Shown here: piece by piece, positions 24,488 through 36,828 of the stretch
Layout: every line of letters begins with the position of its first letter
How positions within the stretch are numbered: position 1 is the first letter of the stretch
DNA from: Morchella semilibera
Lineage: Eukaryota; Ascomycota; Pezizomycetes; Pezizales; Morchellaceae
Length of the DNA: 64,000 nt
NCBI GenBank assembly: GCA_009192285.1
Contig: WBVU01000011.1
Location: forward strand, 1,422,668-1,486,667
Direction: 5' to 3'
Made by a program: the position numbers and the translations under genes
The notes under the pieces: generated by a model
Told to the model about the DNA's origin: nothing
What the model saw: only the letters and a program-made list of their open reading frames with translations
Database searches by the model: none

Positions 24488-25643
24488 AATTCGTTGCAGC
24501 TAGGGAAAGCCCTTCTCCTTATACGGCAGTGAAAAAATTCGGCATATTGAATTCACATATAGGTGTGTGCACTGTGGATACGGTAGGTATATCACTGGTA
24601 ATAATTCATACTTCCACCACCATTAATTAACTACATATACCGCCACACTCGCGAGGCAGCCAAACGTTGAATGGCTAGATTCCGGTCAGCAGATCGGCGA
24701 ATATTCCGCGAGTGTTGAAAAACGTGGTTTGAGCCGCACTATTCTTTTCTTTTTTGACTTACTACATACCTACATATTCCTCTAGCTACATGGTGCAGCG
24801 GGTGAGAGATGTAGGGCATCAGACCACCTTCCTACATAGTATTCTGGGTGCAACAACAGTATGGACCATCTCTCACTCCAAGAAGCCCCTGGGACTTGCA
24901 TGTTTGGGCGCTCCGAGGACATTGCCACTGCTTCCCAGGTTGGGGGACTCAGAGTTATGTGTGTGTGCGAGTAAGAAGGTGGTGGGAGTACCATACTGGG
25001 TGGTGGTGTCTGGGGGACAATACCCTCTTTTACTGGCATAGAGTGGTCAAATATTTAGGCGATGTCACGTTCGGGAACCCTAGCTCTCGTCACTTTGTTT
25101 TGCTTTCGCTCTCCCCCGCAAGTTAAGTGTGGCTGCCCTTCAGTTAATTGTGGTCATAATTGCCGTTACTCTACTAAACTTTTCGGAATTGCTTCCAGTT
25201 TGAGTCTGCGAGGATTATATCCGTTCTGCTGTGTTTCTGGACAAGTGCCTGGTCTCCAAAGAAAAAGGCCACACCCTGGCCGCTGCCGATTGGCCAATCT
25301 CCCCAATGAGCACCGGCTTCTTCATCTTGAGTATACATAACATATATCGCACCGGCTTTCTGGGCCTGCCATGGTCCGTACCCGGGTTGGGATTTTTTTT
25401 TTCTGTGTGTGCTTATATATATATAAAGACCATATGGCACCACTTTTTTTCTTCCTGGGTTATCCGTCTGTGATTGTTGCTGCTGCCTTTTCGCCAGCTT
25501 GATCCTTTGATCTTGGGCCTGCGCCGCTTTTCGTCCCCCCCCCCCCCGCGCCTAAAGCTGGCCTGCAAAAGCTACGGCCACCTAATTGATATTGTTCAAT
25601 CCCCCCACTCACGTTATTTACCGTAATCATAATATCAGCTACG

Positions 25644-27774
25644 ATGTCTGCTACTTCCGTTGATGTTGTAATTGTAGGGGCCGGTGTGTGGTATTTTTTT
25701 TTTTTCTCTGTTACTGTTCTTTCTGATATTTTTTTATTTTGCACTCCCCCCTTGGCCTCATCGGCCTCATATTCATTTGACAACTTGCACTCCTATAATC
25801 CAAGGAGAATAGAAATGCTTTTTTCTACTTTATTTTCTTATTGCATATGCAAGAAAGGACCGTACTGAACAAAGATGCGGGCTCCCGTGGCCCAACCCCG
25901 GGCATGAAATAGGACCCTTTGGAATCATTGCCGCAAAAACATATCTCGAACTCAACCCCACGGCTCTACTGACGATCCTCGAGACTGACACTTCTTTGGG
26001 AGGTGCATGGAGCAAGACTCGAATCTACTCAGGGATGTACTCACAGTCTCCCCTGGGGATGATCGAGTTCAGTGATGCGCCAATGAAACCAACAAAAGAC
26101 CAGTTCCATGGATATGTCCCAGCACACCATGTCTACGAATACCTAGAAGAGTACACAAGGACACACGTCTACAACGGTCGTGACATCAAGAGTCGAATAC
26201 GCCTCGATAGTCGTGTCACAAGCATCAAGAAGATACGAAATACAAACTCTACAAGAAACTCTTGGGTCGTGTGTACCGACAAGGGCGATGTTATTACGAG
26301 CGAAAAACTTATGCTTGCAACCGGTATCACCTCGAAGCCAAATATTCCGGTATTTGACAATGAGGGCTTCACACCACCAATGCTACACACTAAGGATCTG
26401 GCACGACTGGCGCCGTCGTTCGTGGAGTCGGAGGGTGTCAGGAATGTGGTGGTACTAGGAGGTTCAAAGTCTGCGTTCGATGCGGTTCATATGTTTCTGT
26501 CGGCAGGGAAGAATTTGCAATGGGTGATTAGAGATAAAGGCTCTGGGCCCGCAGGGATGAGTGCGCCGGATAGTGCACCAGTGTATTATGATAATGCGCA
26601 CCAAATATTGGCAACCAGGCTGATGTCGAAGCTCAGCCCATGCATTTTTGAACCGAGGGATTCATGGATGAAGTTTTTTCATCAGACAAAGGTGGGAAGA
26701 TGGATTACAGACAGGGTATGGAGTAGCATGCAGTCGAGGTGGATAAGGGCGGCGAGGTACGAGCGAAGTGATAACATGAGTAGACTGAGGCCTCAACTCC
26801 CGTAGGTTTTTCTTTTATCTTGCAGGCCAACTATCAATGCCAAATACTAAATATTTAATATCGCATAGGATATTCTGGAGTTCCGACAATGTCGGCGTCT
26901 CCAACACACCCGGTTTCTGGGATACCATCTCCCATGCCAAAGTACACCGAACCTCGATATCAAAACTCGTCGACTCCTCCATTCTCCTCCAAAACGGCGA
27001 ATCCCTTCCCTGTGACCTCTTAGTAATGTCAACAGGGTGGGATATAACCTTCCCCTTCTTCACCCCTGAGGACTCGGCCGCCCTCGGCCTCCCCGTCCCC
27101 ATCTCCTTCCAGTCCATGGTCGATGCCAAAAAATGGGAGCATCTTGAGGCTGCCGCCGACGAGAATATCATATCAATGTTCCCGCGCCTGCGCACGCCAC
27201 CAGATTACTACCGGCAACCGCCAAGCACGACGCAGTTCTACCTGTACCGCGGGATGGTCTCGCCACATGAAGTAGCGTCAGGCGATAACTCAATCGTCTT
27301 CCTGGGACAGGTGGGCGCCGCGCAGTCGTTCCAGATCGCGGAGACGCAGAGTATATGGGCTGCTGCGTATCTCATGGGGGATATGCAACTACCAGATGTG
27401 CACGAGGTTGAGAACGATATTGCACTGACGAATGTATGGAGGCGGAGAAGGTATCTCTCAGTTGGAGAGAGGAAACCAACTTTTATGCATGATGAGCTTG
27501 CGGTTTGGACCCCCTCCCCCTCAAAAAATAAAAAAATAAAAAAATAAGGTTGGTGTCGAGTGATAGCTAATGATTCTGGTTTAATTTTTTCTTTTAGTAT
27601 GTAAGCATGCTGCTTCGAGACCTCGGTGTAAACCACCTCAGGAAGGGTGGATGGAGGGAGATGGTACAACCATACTGCAACAAGGATTACCGGGGGATGC
27701 TCGACGAGTACAGGAGGGTTCGGTCAAAACAGGAGGACTATAATAGTAATATCAAACTAAATATGGATGTGTAG
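25644..27774 (+). CDS. Flavin-containing monooxygenase (class B, FMO-like)
   Basis: FAD- and NADPH-dependent monooxygenase of the FMO superfamily; these oxygenate N, S or ketone groups of small molecules. Four exons (25644-25683, 25913-26801, 26869-27502, 27598-27774) give 1740 nt, 579 aa. The FAD-binding GxGxxG motif (VIVGAGPFGIIAA) is completed only by splicing the first intron. Other landmarks are GGAWSKTRIYSG, the FMO-like FHGYVPAHHVYEYL, an NADPH-site segment VVVLGGSKSAFDAVH, and the late CDLLVMSTGWD strand. The C-terminal exon (YVSMLLRDLGV onward) ends at 27774. The 67-bp intron at 26802-26868 was preferred over reading through because it removes an in-frame TAG and restores RPQLPIFWSSDNVGVSN. 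No other secondary-metabolism gene lies nearby, so this looks like a stand-alone oxidoreductase. The substrate is unknown. Confidence 0.9.
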
Positions 27775-29947
27775 GTTTTGTGTGGGATATGTGGGGGATA
27801 TAATAACACCTTTATGATATCATGCCTAGCCTAAAAATGGCACGAAAAACAGAAAAACAAAATTATCTTTACTTCCCTCAGGTCTAGCTGCTCTCGTGAT
27901 GTCCACTTGTGTGCGTATGTTTGTGTTCTAGGGTTCGTTATAGTTCGGGCACCACTGAAGACCAGACTCTGGTTAGCTAGTAAACTTGACTATCTAGTCT
28001 TTCCTCCCCAAAACACAAAGATTGAGACCTCCTTCCAAAAACTCTGGGCACCCAAATCTGTACACCACTCGGCCGCCGTCCTACCAAACACAGCCCAACC
28101 ATCACCTACTGCTTCATCTACCTACCACTAGAGCCGCCAGTCACCCAACGCACAGACCCGTAGCTATTTCGCATTAAGGAGCTGGTCACAAATACCTCAG
28201 GCTTCCACGAATTAGCGCCAAATCCAATCCCGAAACGCTACTACCAGGCACGACAGGATTCTAAACACGTAGATCATACCAGACAGAAGCATGATTACAC
28301 CACACAATATGCTGTGCTATATACCATGCACATTAGGTATAATAGGGCACAATATCGCTGTGTTAAGCTTCCCCATGTTTGAAGCAGGGTGGTGGTGGTG
28401 GTTTAAGGTTTTGGTGTCTATCTTGTTCAATGTAGCTTATGCGGGTCCCTGGATGATTTCCCACTTAACCACCACGATATATGTTTGACGGGAGCCGTTC
28501 CCCGAGAGAGAGAAAAACACATAATACATGCAGTAGACCGGCTTCTCTATGGGCGAGCGGGTGCATCCATTCAGCCACCCCTTACATACATGTATCCAGC
28601 AAGTCGAGTCCTGGGGGAGGGGGGCGTATGTGTGGTTGCACTACATGTAGGTTGGAACCTAAATAAAATAGCTGGTCAGATGCCCGGGGGCGTGTCTCCC
28701 TGATGAGGGATTTGGAGATGGGCTTTTAACTAACATTGTGGAGGATATATACATGTAAGTATGTAGCCAATGGTCCCTAACGCCGGCCATCGGCCGTGAC
28801 ATCCTCTGGATCTTCATCTAGCCGGCCACGTTATGATAATCCCACGATGTGACGTCCCATAGCTCTGGTATATGGTGATGATGGGTTGATTCTGCCCATG
28901 ACGGGGCTGGGTGGTGATCAGTTTATTGTTATCGATATCGACGAGGGGTCGATATGGTCCCGCTAACAACCCTAACCCAATGTCCTCTTCTATAGTACTG
29001 GCCAGTTGAACAAGTTCCCTACAGAAGGTGGCACATAACAAGTATGTATATACGAAGACTGAAATCCATGAGGTTACATGTATATACAAATAGGTTGCGC
29101 ACATGCACCACATGAATACAAGTACCTACTTATGAGGAACACTTGGACACATGTATATATGTTCTGCCCCACTGGTTAAATCTCCCGGTACACACTAAAT
29201 AGCTACTTTCATTAGCGTGCAGATCTTCTGGTATCGGGGAGTCGCTGTTGGAAAAGCTATCAATATGCAAGCCCTCCTATACTCTCCCCCAAAACAAACC
29301 GACCGACCCCATCTGCGTTCTTAAGTAGGGACAGGGCTACATGGAGTGCACCTACACTCCCAAGCCAGCCATGGCCGAACTGGGCTCGTTCTGAAGTACT
29401 GGTATGGATCCTGGGTAGGTCAGGTCAGCCCATTGGCGGGATAAAACTGAACGGGAAATCCGGTTCGTTAATTAGAACACGTTATATGTATTGTATATGT
29501 ACCCACTGGCCCAAGGGCGAAGCAACTCGCCTACTAACAATTAGCGTGCCTATACATACAAGTACATACATCTATCTCCACACGATGAAGATATATAGAC
29601 TGGCTACCAACATCTTAAAGACCAAGGCCCAGTACCCAGAATAACCCCCCCAATCCTGCATATCCGTCATGTTCCGTTAATTTCAACCAGAATCACCAAA
29701 ACTCACTCGATTCCCGCCCCACGCAACCACCCCACCCAATGCCCCACACATTGCAATCTACGGGCGTACATACTTCGGCATCGCACTTATGCACCGAATC
29801 TCAGATATCCCCCGCCTCGCGAGCGACGCAGTGCTAGACTTAGCTCAGAAGTATCTACATTCATTCTCGCTGCCCAGCCATGCCATGCGTTGGCTAAACA
29901 CACCGTCAACTAATCAGCTCCGAGGAGACCCCACTCGTTGATGAATG

Positions 29948-29957
29948 CCCCCCCCCC

Positions 29958-30017
<60 letters not shown>
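29948..30017. repeat. 70-bp cytosine tract interrupted once by GG
   Basis: Ten C, then GG, then 58 uninterrupted C. Such a run is hard to sequence accurately, so its length should be treated as approximate. Confidence 0.9.
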
Positions 30018-30020
<3 letters not shown>

Positions 30021-30395
30021 CTCCCCAACATCGTAACCAGATCGGCAGCTACCCCCGGTCCCAGATTATAACCCTAACCCACGACCACGTGGGCCAAACA
30101 TGGCATGTCCTGTTTTTTTTCTCTCTTTCTTTACTTTCACTGGATGCGGGGGGTTTGTAGTTGGCCTGTAACTTCGCGTGGGAGATGGGGAACAGTAGCG
30201 TAAGGCCTGGTCTACCTACACGGCGATAGAGTGGGCGGAGGGGAGCGGGGAAGAGGGTGAGTGATGATGTGTGAAGCTGGGGGCGGGCGGGCAGGTTTGT
30301 GGAATTGTGACCGATTGTGATCATTGCCGGCGGCGGTGGTGGGGAGTCGCATTCACTTTTGAAGGGGGAGTAATAGGACGGGTATGATAGGTGTG

Positions 30396-30415
30396 TCATG
30401 TCATGTCATGTCATG
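30396..30415. repeat. (TCATG)n minisatellite
   Basis: Four tandem TCATG units. Confidence 0.85.
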
Positions 30416-30942
30416 TAGAGATGTAATAGCCATTGATTTTTTTTTGTCCGCAAAATGAAATATCTGCAGTTCCCCCACCAAAAAAAAAAAAAAAAAACTC
30501 CATAAGAAAGGGGTAATAAAAGATAATTAATTGAAAAAAAAAAGATGTTGAAAGCGCTGATCTCTTGCCCCTCCCCCAACCCCAATATACCACTGAAAAA
30601 CAAAGTGTGAATAAAAATAAGTAGAAAAGACGAATAAAAATCATTTCCCCCTTTGACCTTGATGTTTAAACGTTAGGAATGCCGGTTGCGAAAGAAAAAG
30701 ATAATAAATAATAAAAAAAATTATTACAGAATATGGACAAGTTTCTCTCTTCCCCTACGGGCGCAGTCGTAGAATCTCTTCACGAGCCAAAAAAAAAAAA
30801 GGAAGAAGAAAGGAAAAGAAAAGGAAAAAAAGAAAAACATAAAATCTGCCCTGGCCCCTCCCCTTCAAACACCGCGCTATTTCCAGTTCTCCCTCTTTAA
30901 ACCGATGAACTGATGGTCGCGAGTTCGCGTTGGTGCCGACCA

Positions 30943-31650
30943 TCATATGTGCGGACTCTTCGCCCGGAGCCTTTTCAGCCGGCCTGCCGGCCCCGTGTAG
31001 CTCTTGTACACCTCCTTCCTGAACTCGCCTGGATTCTTGACCGCCATGGCAGGCGAGCGCTTGCGACCACCACCAGCAGGCGCAGGGGAAGCTACGGCTG
31101 GCTGCTGTTGCTTCTTCTTTTGCCTCTGCCTCTGCCTTTTCTCCTTCCCCTTACTACCACCACTGTCCGCGGGCTCCTCGCCATAAAATGACTCAGGCGT
31201 AAGTGGCTCAGCGGCGAAGCCAGCCAGACTGGAGCTTGTTGTCGCACTTCCTGGCGATAGCTCACGGCCTAGCGGCGGCGGGGGGGACAGTGACATTCCA
31301 CGCTCGAAGGACGCGGGTGCTTCTTCCGAGTCTTGTTCTTGCTGCGCTGAGCACACGGGGAGATTGACGGCGGCGCCGAGGAGGACAGATGCATATTTCG
31401 CTATGAGCGCGCGGATGCGCTTGATGTCTGCGTCGACCTCTGCGGGCGTAGCGCCGGCGGGGAGTGCGCTGAAGGGGCCGCTCTGAAACCAGTGGTCGAT
31501 TTCGGTGGTGGTTGGGGGGGTTAGAGTTTTGGGGGGCGGCTTGGTGCGACGGCGGCGTTTAGAGGGTTGGGGAGTGGTTGTTGTGCTGTTGGTTGTTGTG
31601 CTGGGTGTTGTAGTTGTGGTGGTGGTTGTGGTGGTGGTAGGTTTTGTCAT
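30943..31650 (-). CDS. Hypothetical low-complexity protein (235 aa)
   Basis: A single-exon frame from ATG at 31650 to the stop at 30943. It opens with a threonine-rich tract encoded by an ACC-type repeat, followed by a basic patch SKRRRRTKPPPK. A short ordered segment (EIDHWFQSGPFSALP, then VDADIKRIRALIAKYASVLL) reads like an amphipathic helix pair. A Ser/Pro/Glu-rich region and a Lys/Gln-rich patch (KEKRQRQRQKKKQQQ) come next. The C-terminus AVKNPGEFRKEVYKSYTGP plus a basic tail is not low complexity and resembles a conserved end. No known family is recognised. The basic patches suggest nuclear location (inference). The upstream region (31660-32620) is rich in simple repeats. GC-rich codon use in this frame and the coherent C-terminus favour a real gene. 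Confidence 0.6.
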   Translation of the reverse strand: MTKPTTTTTTTTTTTPSTTTNSTTTTPQPSKRRRRTKPPPKTLTPPTTTEIDHWFQSGPFSALPAGATPAEVDADIKRIRALIAKYASVLLGAAVNLPVCSAQQEQDSEEAPASFERGMSLSPPPPLGRELSPGSATTSSSLAGFAAEPLTPESFYGEEPADSGGSKGKEKRQRQRQKKKQQQPAVASPAPAGGGRKRSPAMAVKNPGEFRKEVYKSYTGPAGRLKRLRAKSPHI

Positions 31651-32234
31651 AGCTTAATTTTTTTTTTTTTAATTTTTTGGTTGTAGCTGTGGTTGTGGTG
31701 ATGCTGGCTGGTGGTTGTGAGTTGGGTTGTGGTGTGCAGTGCAGTGCAGTGCAGTACAGCGCAGTGCAGAGTGCACTGGATAAGCACGAAAAGAAATGTT
31801 AGCTGCCGGTGGTAAATTCGGTTTAGTTTGGCCTTGGGTGCTTAGAGGAAGTGATTGACCTTCTCTTATGAATAAGCGATGGCGTGGGTGAATGTGGGGG
31901 AGGGAGGATTGAGTGAGCGAAGAGGGTGTGGGGAGAGAGGGAGGTGGGAATGGGAGTGGGGAGGGTGGGAGGGTGGAGGGGGTTTAGAACATACCAATGG
32001 GGGCGAGGGGGGGGGGGATTTCGAGAGGGTCTATGATCAGTGATTGTTGTTTGCCTCGCGAGTCTCAGAATGGATTGTGGATTGGGGAAGGAAGGAAGGG
32101 GTTTGTGTAGGTATGGAAGTGTAGTAATAGTGGCAGTAGTGGTAGTAGTAGTAATAGTAAGACTCGACTTGAGGCGAAGCAAGTGACTCGAGACTCGAGA
32201 CTCGATGATTCAAGAGTTGGAACCAAGAAAGAGG

Positions 32235-32259
32235 GAGAGAGAGAGAGAGAGAGAGAGAG
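32235..32259. repeat. (GA)n microsatellite
   Basis: Twelve GA units, within a purine-rich region upstream of the minus-strand hypothetical gene. Confidence 0.85.
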
Positions 32260-32381
32260 CTATTTGGTACTAACAAGAAGTAGTAGTAGAAGAAGAAGGT
32301 CCGTGATGCACGGAAGGTTCCCCTGTGTTGGGAGAGAGAGAAAGAAAGAGAGAAAATAGTTAACGGGTGTAACAACAAGTA

Positions 32382-32415
<34 letters not shown>

Positions 32416-32434
32416 TTGTCCTTCTTCCTCTTTG
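32382..32434. repeat. (CTT)n-rich microsatellite
   Basis: CTT units with a few CTC and TCC interruptions. Confidence 0.85.
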
Positions 32435-35400
32435 GTATCAGTGGCAGTGACAGTGGCAGCAGTAGTAGAAAAATAGTAGTAATAGTAGCAATAGCTAACC
32501 CAGTTGTCTCTGTTCTGTCTGCTGTGGCTTGGTTGTCTTGAGAGCGAGAGCGAGAGAGAAAGAGAGAGAAGATCGGGACCAAGTCATAGACCCCCCCAAA
32601 AAGATTTACTAAAACAACCACCCAAGAAGAACGTCCCTTTTTTTTTTATTTGCACGCTCTCTTCCTTTTTTCTAAAAAAAAAATAACGAGGGGCCCCAAA
32701 AGCGACTGGCGGGGTTTGCCGTTTTTTTTTTTTTTTTTTTTTTCTCTCTTTTCCCCTTCTCTAATAAGCTACCCACAACGCACCCACTACGTCCCGATTC
32801 TTACTGGCAACCGGTCGGGGCACTAGGAAGAAACTCGGGAAAAAAATAGAGAGAAAGATGGGTCAAGTTGTTGTGTTGCGCCCTGTACACGTAATCGAGT
32901 GATTACCGATGACTCGGGGTAGGTCTGCGGTTGATTGCTGGTGATGAAGGGTCGCCGCGGCTCCCCAAAGGTTTTTTTTTTTTCTTTCCCTTTCTCCCCA
33001 CAGCAGTTTATATTGTTTTTTTCTTTTAGAATTTTGTAATTTTTGGTAAAGATGGAGAGGGTTTGGACCGTTTTAAAAAATAAAAAACAAAAAGGGAGGG
33101 GAGGGGAGGGCGATAGTAGAGAAGGGGGGGGGGCAGCCTTTATAACAACTAATTTCTTATCTGCTGTTTTTTTCCGGGGCGACCGATCCGAGCCGCATTT
33201 GCTTACGGGGTTTGAAGTGCATTGAATGGATACATTGGGTGATGACTTAACCCTAACATCTTTTGGCCTCAACACTTCACAATCATTTATCACTTCCACA
33301 TCACATGTATATGCTGAGGCATTCCAACACAGATCATTCCCCTCCATAAAGCATAGAGTCTCCTGATCTTCGACACCACCACCCACCAATAATATCGTGA
33401 TGTTTTGTAGTTCCCGGCACAGCCGGCCATGTGCAATGGAAGCCGAAGCCGGGATTCTAGCTCAACAAGCGACAATTATTTGAGGATCCTCCTTCGAATT
33501 CCTACCATCTATTTTATGGCCTTTTTTTTCTCTCTTTCTCTGGTAACTGCCCAACCACCACATACCAATTACTTCTCAAATGTGACAAAGCACGTACTCG
33601 CTCAAAGAGAGAGAACCCACTTGATGCCACACCCTCGCAGATCTTAACAAAGTACAGTCTACTGTACGCACATGGGGGAGGGGAGGGGGCGGTAATCCCT
33701 ACTACCCAGCTTTCCCTTGATCATGAAATGTGCCTCAACTCAAAAGGCAGCGAGTAAGGGTCATCGCAACGCACTTCTACCACGACTGCTGAAAGACACT
33801 CAGGCTTGCTTCATTCCCCATACCCATCGCTAATACTGTCTCTCTTCGAATTCACCCACTACCCAAGGCGCCCAACACAGGGTTAGGGCTAACTTCTTTA
33901 GGTCTCGCCACTGACTCGGCCGAAAGCACCACATCGCTTCTTACAAGCATAAAAAGAATTGCAATGGGAAACTAGGGTAACTGTACTGCGTTGTTTCTGG
34001 GGAGTAAATAGATACTTTGTCTTTGTGCTAGGTCGGGATCATAGGTTATCACTCGCTTCGACGATCACATGCTAGAAATGCCCGTTTGGGGTTGGGGGCA
34101 AAAGGGCAAAAAGATAAAAATAAAAATCTTTTTTTCTGTGGAATTCTTTCGTTCGTTACGATCTGAATTCTGGATGGAGCACCGCGAGTGAAGTGAATCA
34201 ACCATAACACACCACAGGAACAGTCAACCCTGGATGGGGTTCCCGGGAGGAGGGGGGGGGGTAGTAACGGCACCTTATTTGGGTGCCCATAGGAGAGGGG
34301 TAGGCTGGGGGAGGGGGTATATTATGCGGTGCGCCGCTTGATAACTTGTGGGGAGAACTTGGGGGGTGTGGAAATCGCTTATCTCCCCAGATCTAATAAT
34401 GTATGGTTGTTGGTTCCACGGTGTAATGCTTGTTTCAGGGATGCCTTCCCCCCCTCTCTTGGGGGGATGGTCGAACAAACTTAAGGTCCTCAAGCGTAGT
34501 GTAGGACTTGTATATTTGGCACTAGCTTGGACCACTTGGCCATAAGTCCTTGGTATTGGTGTGGAAGGCGATTTGTGGTCTTGACAGGAAATTGTAATCT
34601 GGCATTTCAGTTGTGGACAACGTATATATCATGCAATAGTGTCCTCAGCACGTCGTCGCTGGCTTGTACATGTGGCTCCAAACAGTTTTATGACATCTCG
34701 TACTTTATCGTGGGAGTGGAATTGTTTTTTTGACTGTCACTATAAGTAGAACACGCTCCTCCCCTCGACTTTCTTCGGCTTACGCTGTATGTAGTTCATC
34801 GGTCTCTGCTATTGGACGTCGCATGCACTACAACTATGGGATCCGGAGTTCTGGGGGAACTTCTACTAATTTAAACAACTGTTGGTAACTATAGCCTAAC
34901 TACCATCGAGCGACTCTGATAATACATCGCTGACCAGTACCGAATTTGAATCCCTACTGTAGCCTATCTATCGGGGGACCTAGCTTGAGGGGCTTGGTCG
35001 TGAATACTTTAAGCTACCGATATATAGTAGATATGGGTGATTTTGGCCGCAACCCAGAGTTCCCCTTCGGCCCGGCTTGGCCCGGCCTGTGTGTGTGGGC
35101 TTTGGTGGACTCCGTTTCCTCTCCAGGGCTCACTCCTGATAAAAGACAGCGTACAAGCTAAAGATAGTAAGCTATCTTAAAAGATGGGAAGGAGCAGCAA
35201 CAACTTCTCGATACGGTCTGGCTAAGCTTTGCTACACTTTTCTATCTTTAAAGAAGGTTGGGGCTTAGCACATATGGTGCTACTATCAATATTAGGCAAG
35301 GAAGGCCCAAAACCGGGTTCCAATGTTTAAATGGCAATTCATTCAACTGTTACATGATTAGTCGTGTTAATGGGGGGATATATGGGGGTTAAAAAGTTAA

Positions 35401-36570
35401 AATATTCCTGATCATTGCAGAGGCTGGGTGAGAGCCCCAAAACTGGCTAGCCTAGGTAAGTGAACTTGAAAGTCTTCTGGCCTCTGCCAGAAAAGTTAAC
35501 CGGATCAATTTGCTGACCGGATCAGCTAAACCAGTTAAATTTCACTTACTCTGGCCGGGAAATAAAAAACACGATCCTGGGGATAGTATGTTCTGCCCTA
35601 CTGGCGAAAGCCTCCTATCCGCGGACCTCCGCCCCGCTCGGGTGATCTAGTCGGTGCCCCACGAGTTATCTTCGATGAAGGAACAGACCTCTCCCCTAGC
35701 GGTTGTTCGAGTGGCTAGAGGATTCATCTAATCCTATGAAGGGGTAACATTAATGTAGGTTCGTAAATAGGCCAACTTGACTTGTATGGATATTTTGGGT
35801 AGGCAACCTATCGGCGAAATTAACTGAATGGTGCACCCATTCATGGACTGAAAATATATATTGACTACATGGCAGTTGTAGGTGAAGAGTGGCATCCGGC
35901 TGCATGTGAATATGATCACGAGAAAAGGGATCGTATCACGCGACGATGTGCATGTAATAAATATCTAATATCTTGTACAATTTATTGTGCATCCGTTACC
36001 AAAGCTATTCTCCTTATGACTAATAGTGAGTTGGCCAAATTTTTATACTTATCCCCAACTCATCTTCATACAATCTATCCATATATACCGCTCCCTTCTA
36101 GAACTCCTAGTCTTGCGATGTCTATAGGCCTGAGATATTGCCCATATGCATCTACACGACCAATAGCTTACCACCCAAACTTGCGCCGATCGATAAGGAT
36201 TTTAACCCCGCACCCGTTATCATTCTATATACTATCAATCTATCGAACAGGTGGCACGGAATACGCTATAATACCGAAGCTCGGTGGTCAATGAACCTTA
36301 AGGGTTCTAGGTGGTATAATACCTGGTGGCTATCCGCCCCACCGTTTTCAGTTACCTAAAACAAAGTCCGATGGCCCAAAGAGAAGGAAAAAGACACCAA
36401 GTGGTTAACTGTAGAGTTCTTCGGAGAGAGTGCTAAACAGTTCTCTGCTTAGTTGCGGGCTTGAAATTAGTGAGAGTTCTGGGATAGGTTGGGGAGTAGG
36501 CGCACGAGGAGTATATCGGTTTGGTTTTGAAAAGGTCTATACTGACACAGTTCTCGATAACGTCTGATAA

Positions 36571-36827
36571 AGGGCCGTTTGGGAGCTGGCCTCGTAGAAA
36601 AAAACGTTTCATACTCCTGGGAAACGGAGAAATTTCGAAACGGAGTCTTAAGCAAAAAAGTAGATCCAAGTTTCTTATTGGAGATCTCCGTTTTCACGGA
36701 GTTAATGTTGTTTTCTGGCCCGCAAAATGGGTCGCCAAACACAACACATTTTCCCAGAATGGAGTTTCCACCAGAACGGAGTTTTAAGCCTCCATAACTC
36801 CGTTTTGGATGGCTCCCAAACGGGCCC
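36571..36827. mobile_element. PIF/Harbinger-like MITE (257 bp)
   Basis: The left end AGGGCCGTTTGGGAGC is matched in reverse complement by the right end (GGGCCCGTTTGGGAGC). TAA lies directly outside each end (36568-36570 and 36828-36830). A GGGCC-GTTTGG terminal repeat with a 3-bp TWA duplication is a known hallmark of PIF/Harbinger elements. The interior carries several copies of an AACGGAG word and no transposase. It is therefore a non-autonomous copy. Confidence 0.75.
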
Positions 36828-36828
36828 T

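Larger units (their letters stand above)
21019..25643. other. Intergenic stretch with simple repeats
   Basis: No gene supported. It contains a (CTGG)n tract at 21203-21226, a short hairpin at 22263-22325, a 32-base T run at 22670-22701 followed by TTTTA repeats, a TA tract at 24464-24487, and TACATGTA at 21973. Open frames in 23000-25500 carry no recognisable domain. Confidence 0.5.
27775..30942. other. Intergenic stretch with extreme poly-C tract
   Basis: No gene supported. It contains TACATGTA at 28587, 28642, 28750 and 29075, the poly-C tract at 29948-30017, a (TCATG)n tract at 30396-30415 and several A runs near 30480-30840. Confidence 0.5.
31651..36570. other. Intergenic stretch rich in simple repeats
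   Basis: 31733-31769 holds GTGCAG-type repeats, 32235-32259 a GA tract, 32382-32434 a CTT-rich tract, and 32721-32742 a T run. Open frames at 32037-32621 and 32823-33389 (-) consist of translated simple repeats and are not called. A CGAGTGATA-type repeat end lies at 34047-34055. A small inverted repeat with TAAGTGAA ends lies at about 35456-35552. No gene is recognised. Confidence 0.5.

Noticed and set aside
26802-26825. A 24-nt intron in the monooxygenase gene (GTAGGT to TTGCAG)
   Set aside because: Too short for a fungal intron and the product does not align; the 67-bp intron ending at 26868 restores the expected sequence.
32037-32621. 194-codon minus-strand frame
   Set aside because: Translated GA/CTT simple repeats; no ordered segment.
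32823-33389. 188-codon minus-strand frame
   Set aside because: Mixed low-complexity sequence with lysine and serine runs from A/T tracts; no recognisable domain or splice context.
35456-35552. About 95-bp region with TAAGTGAA inverted ends and repeated CCGGATCA words
   Set aside because: The matching arms are only about 12 bp and the target duplication is unclear, so it was not called as an element.
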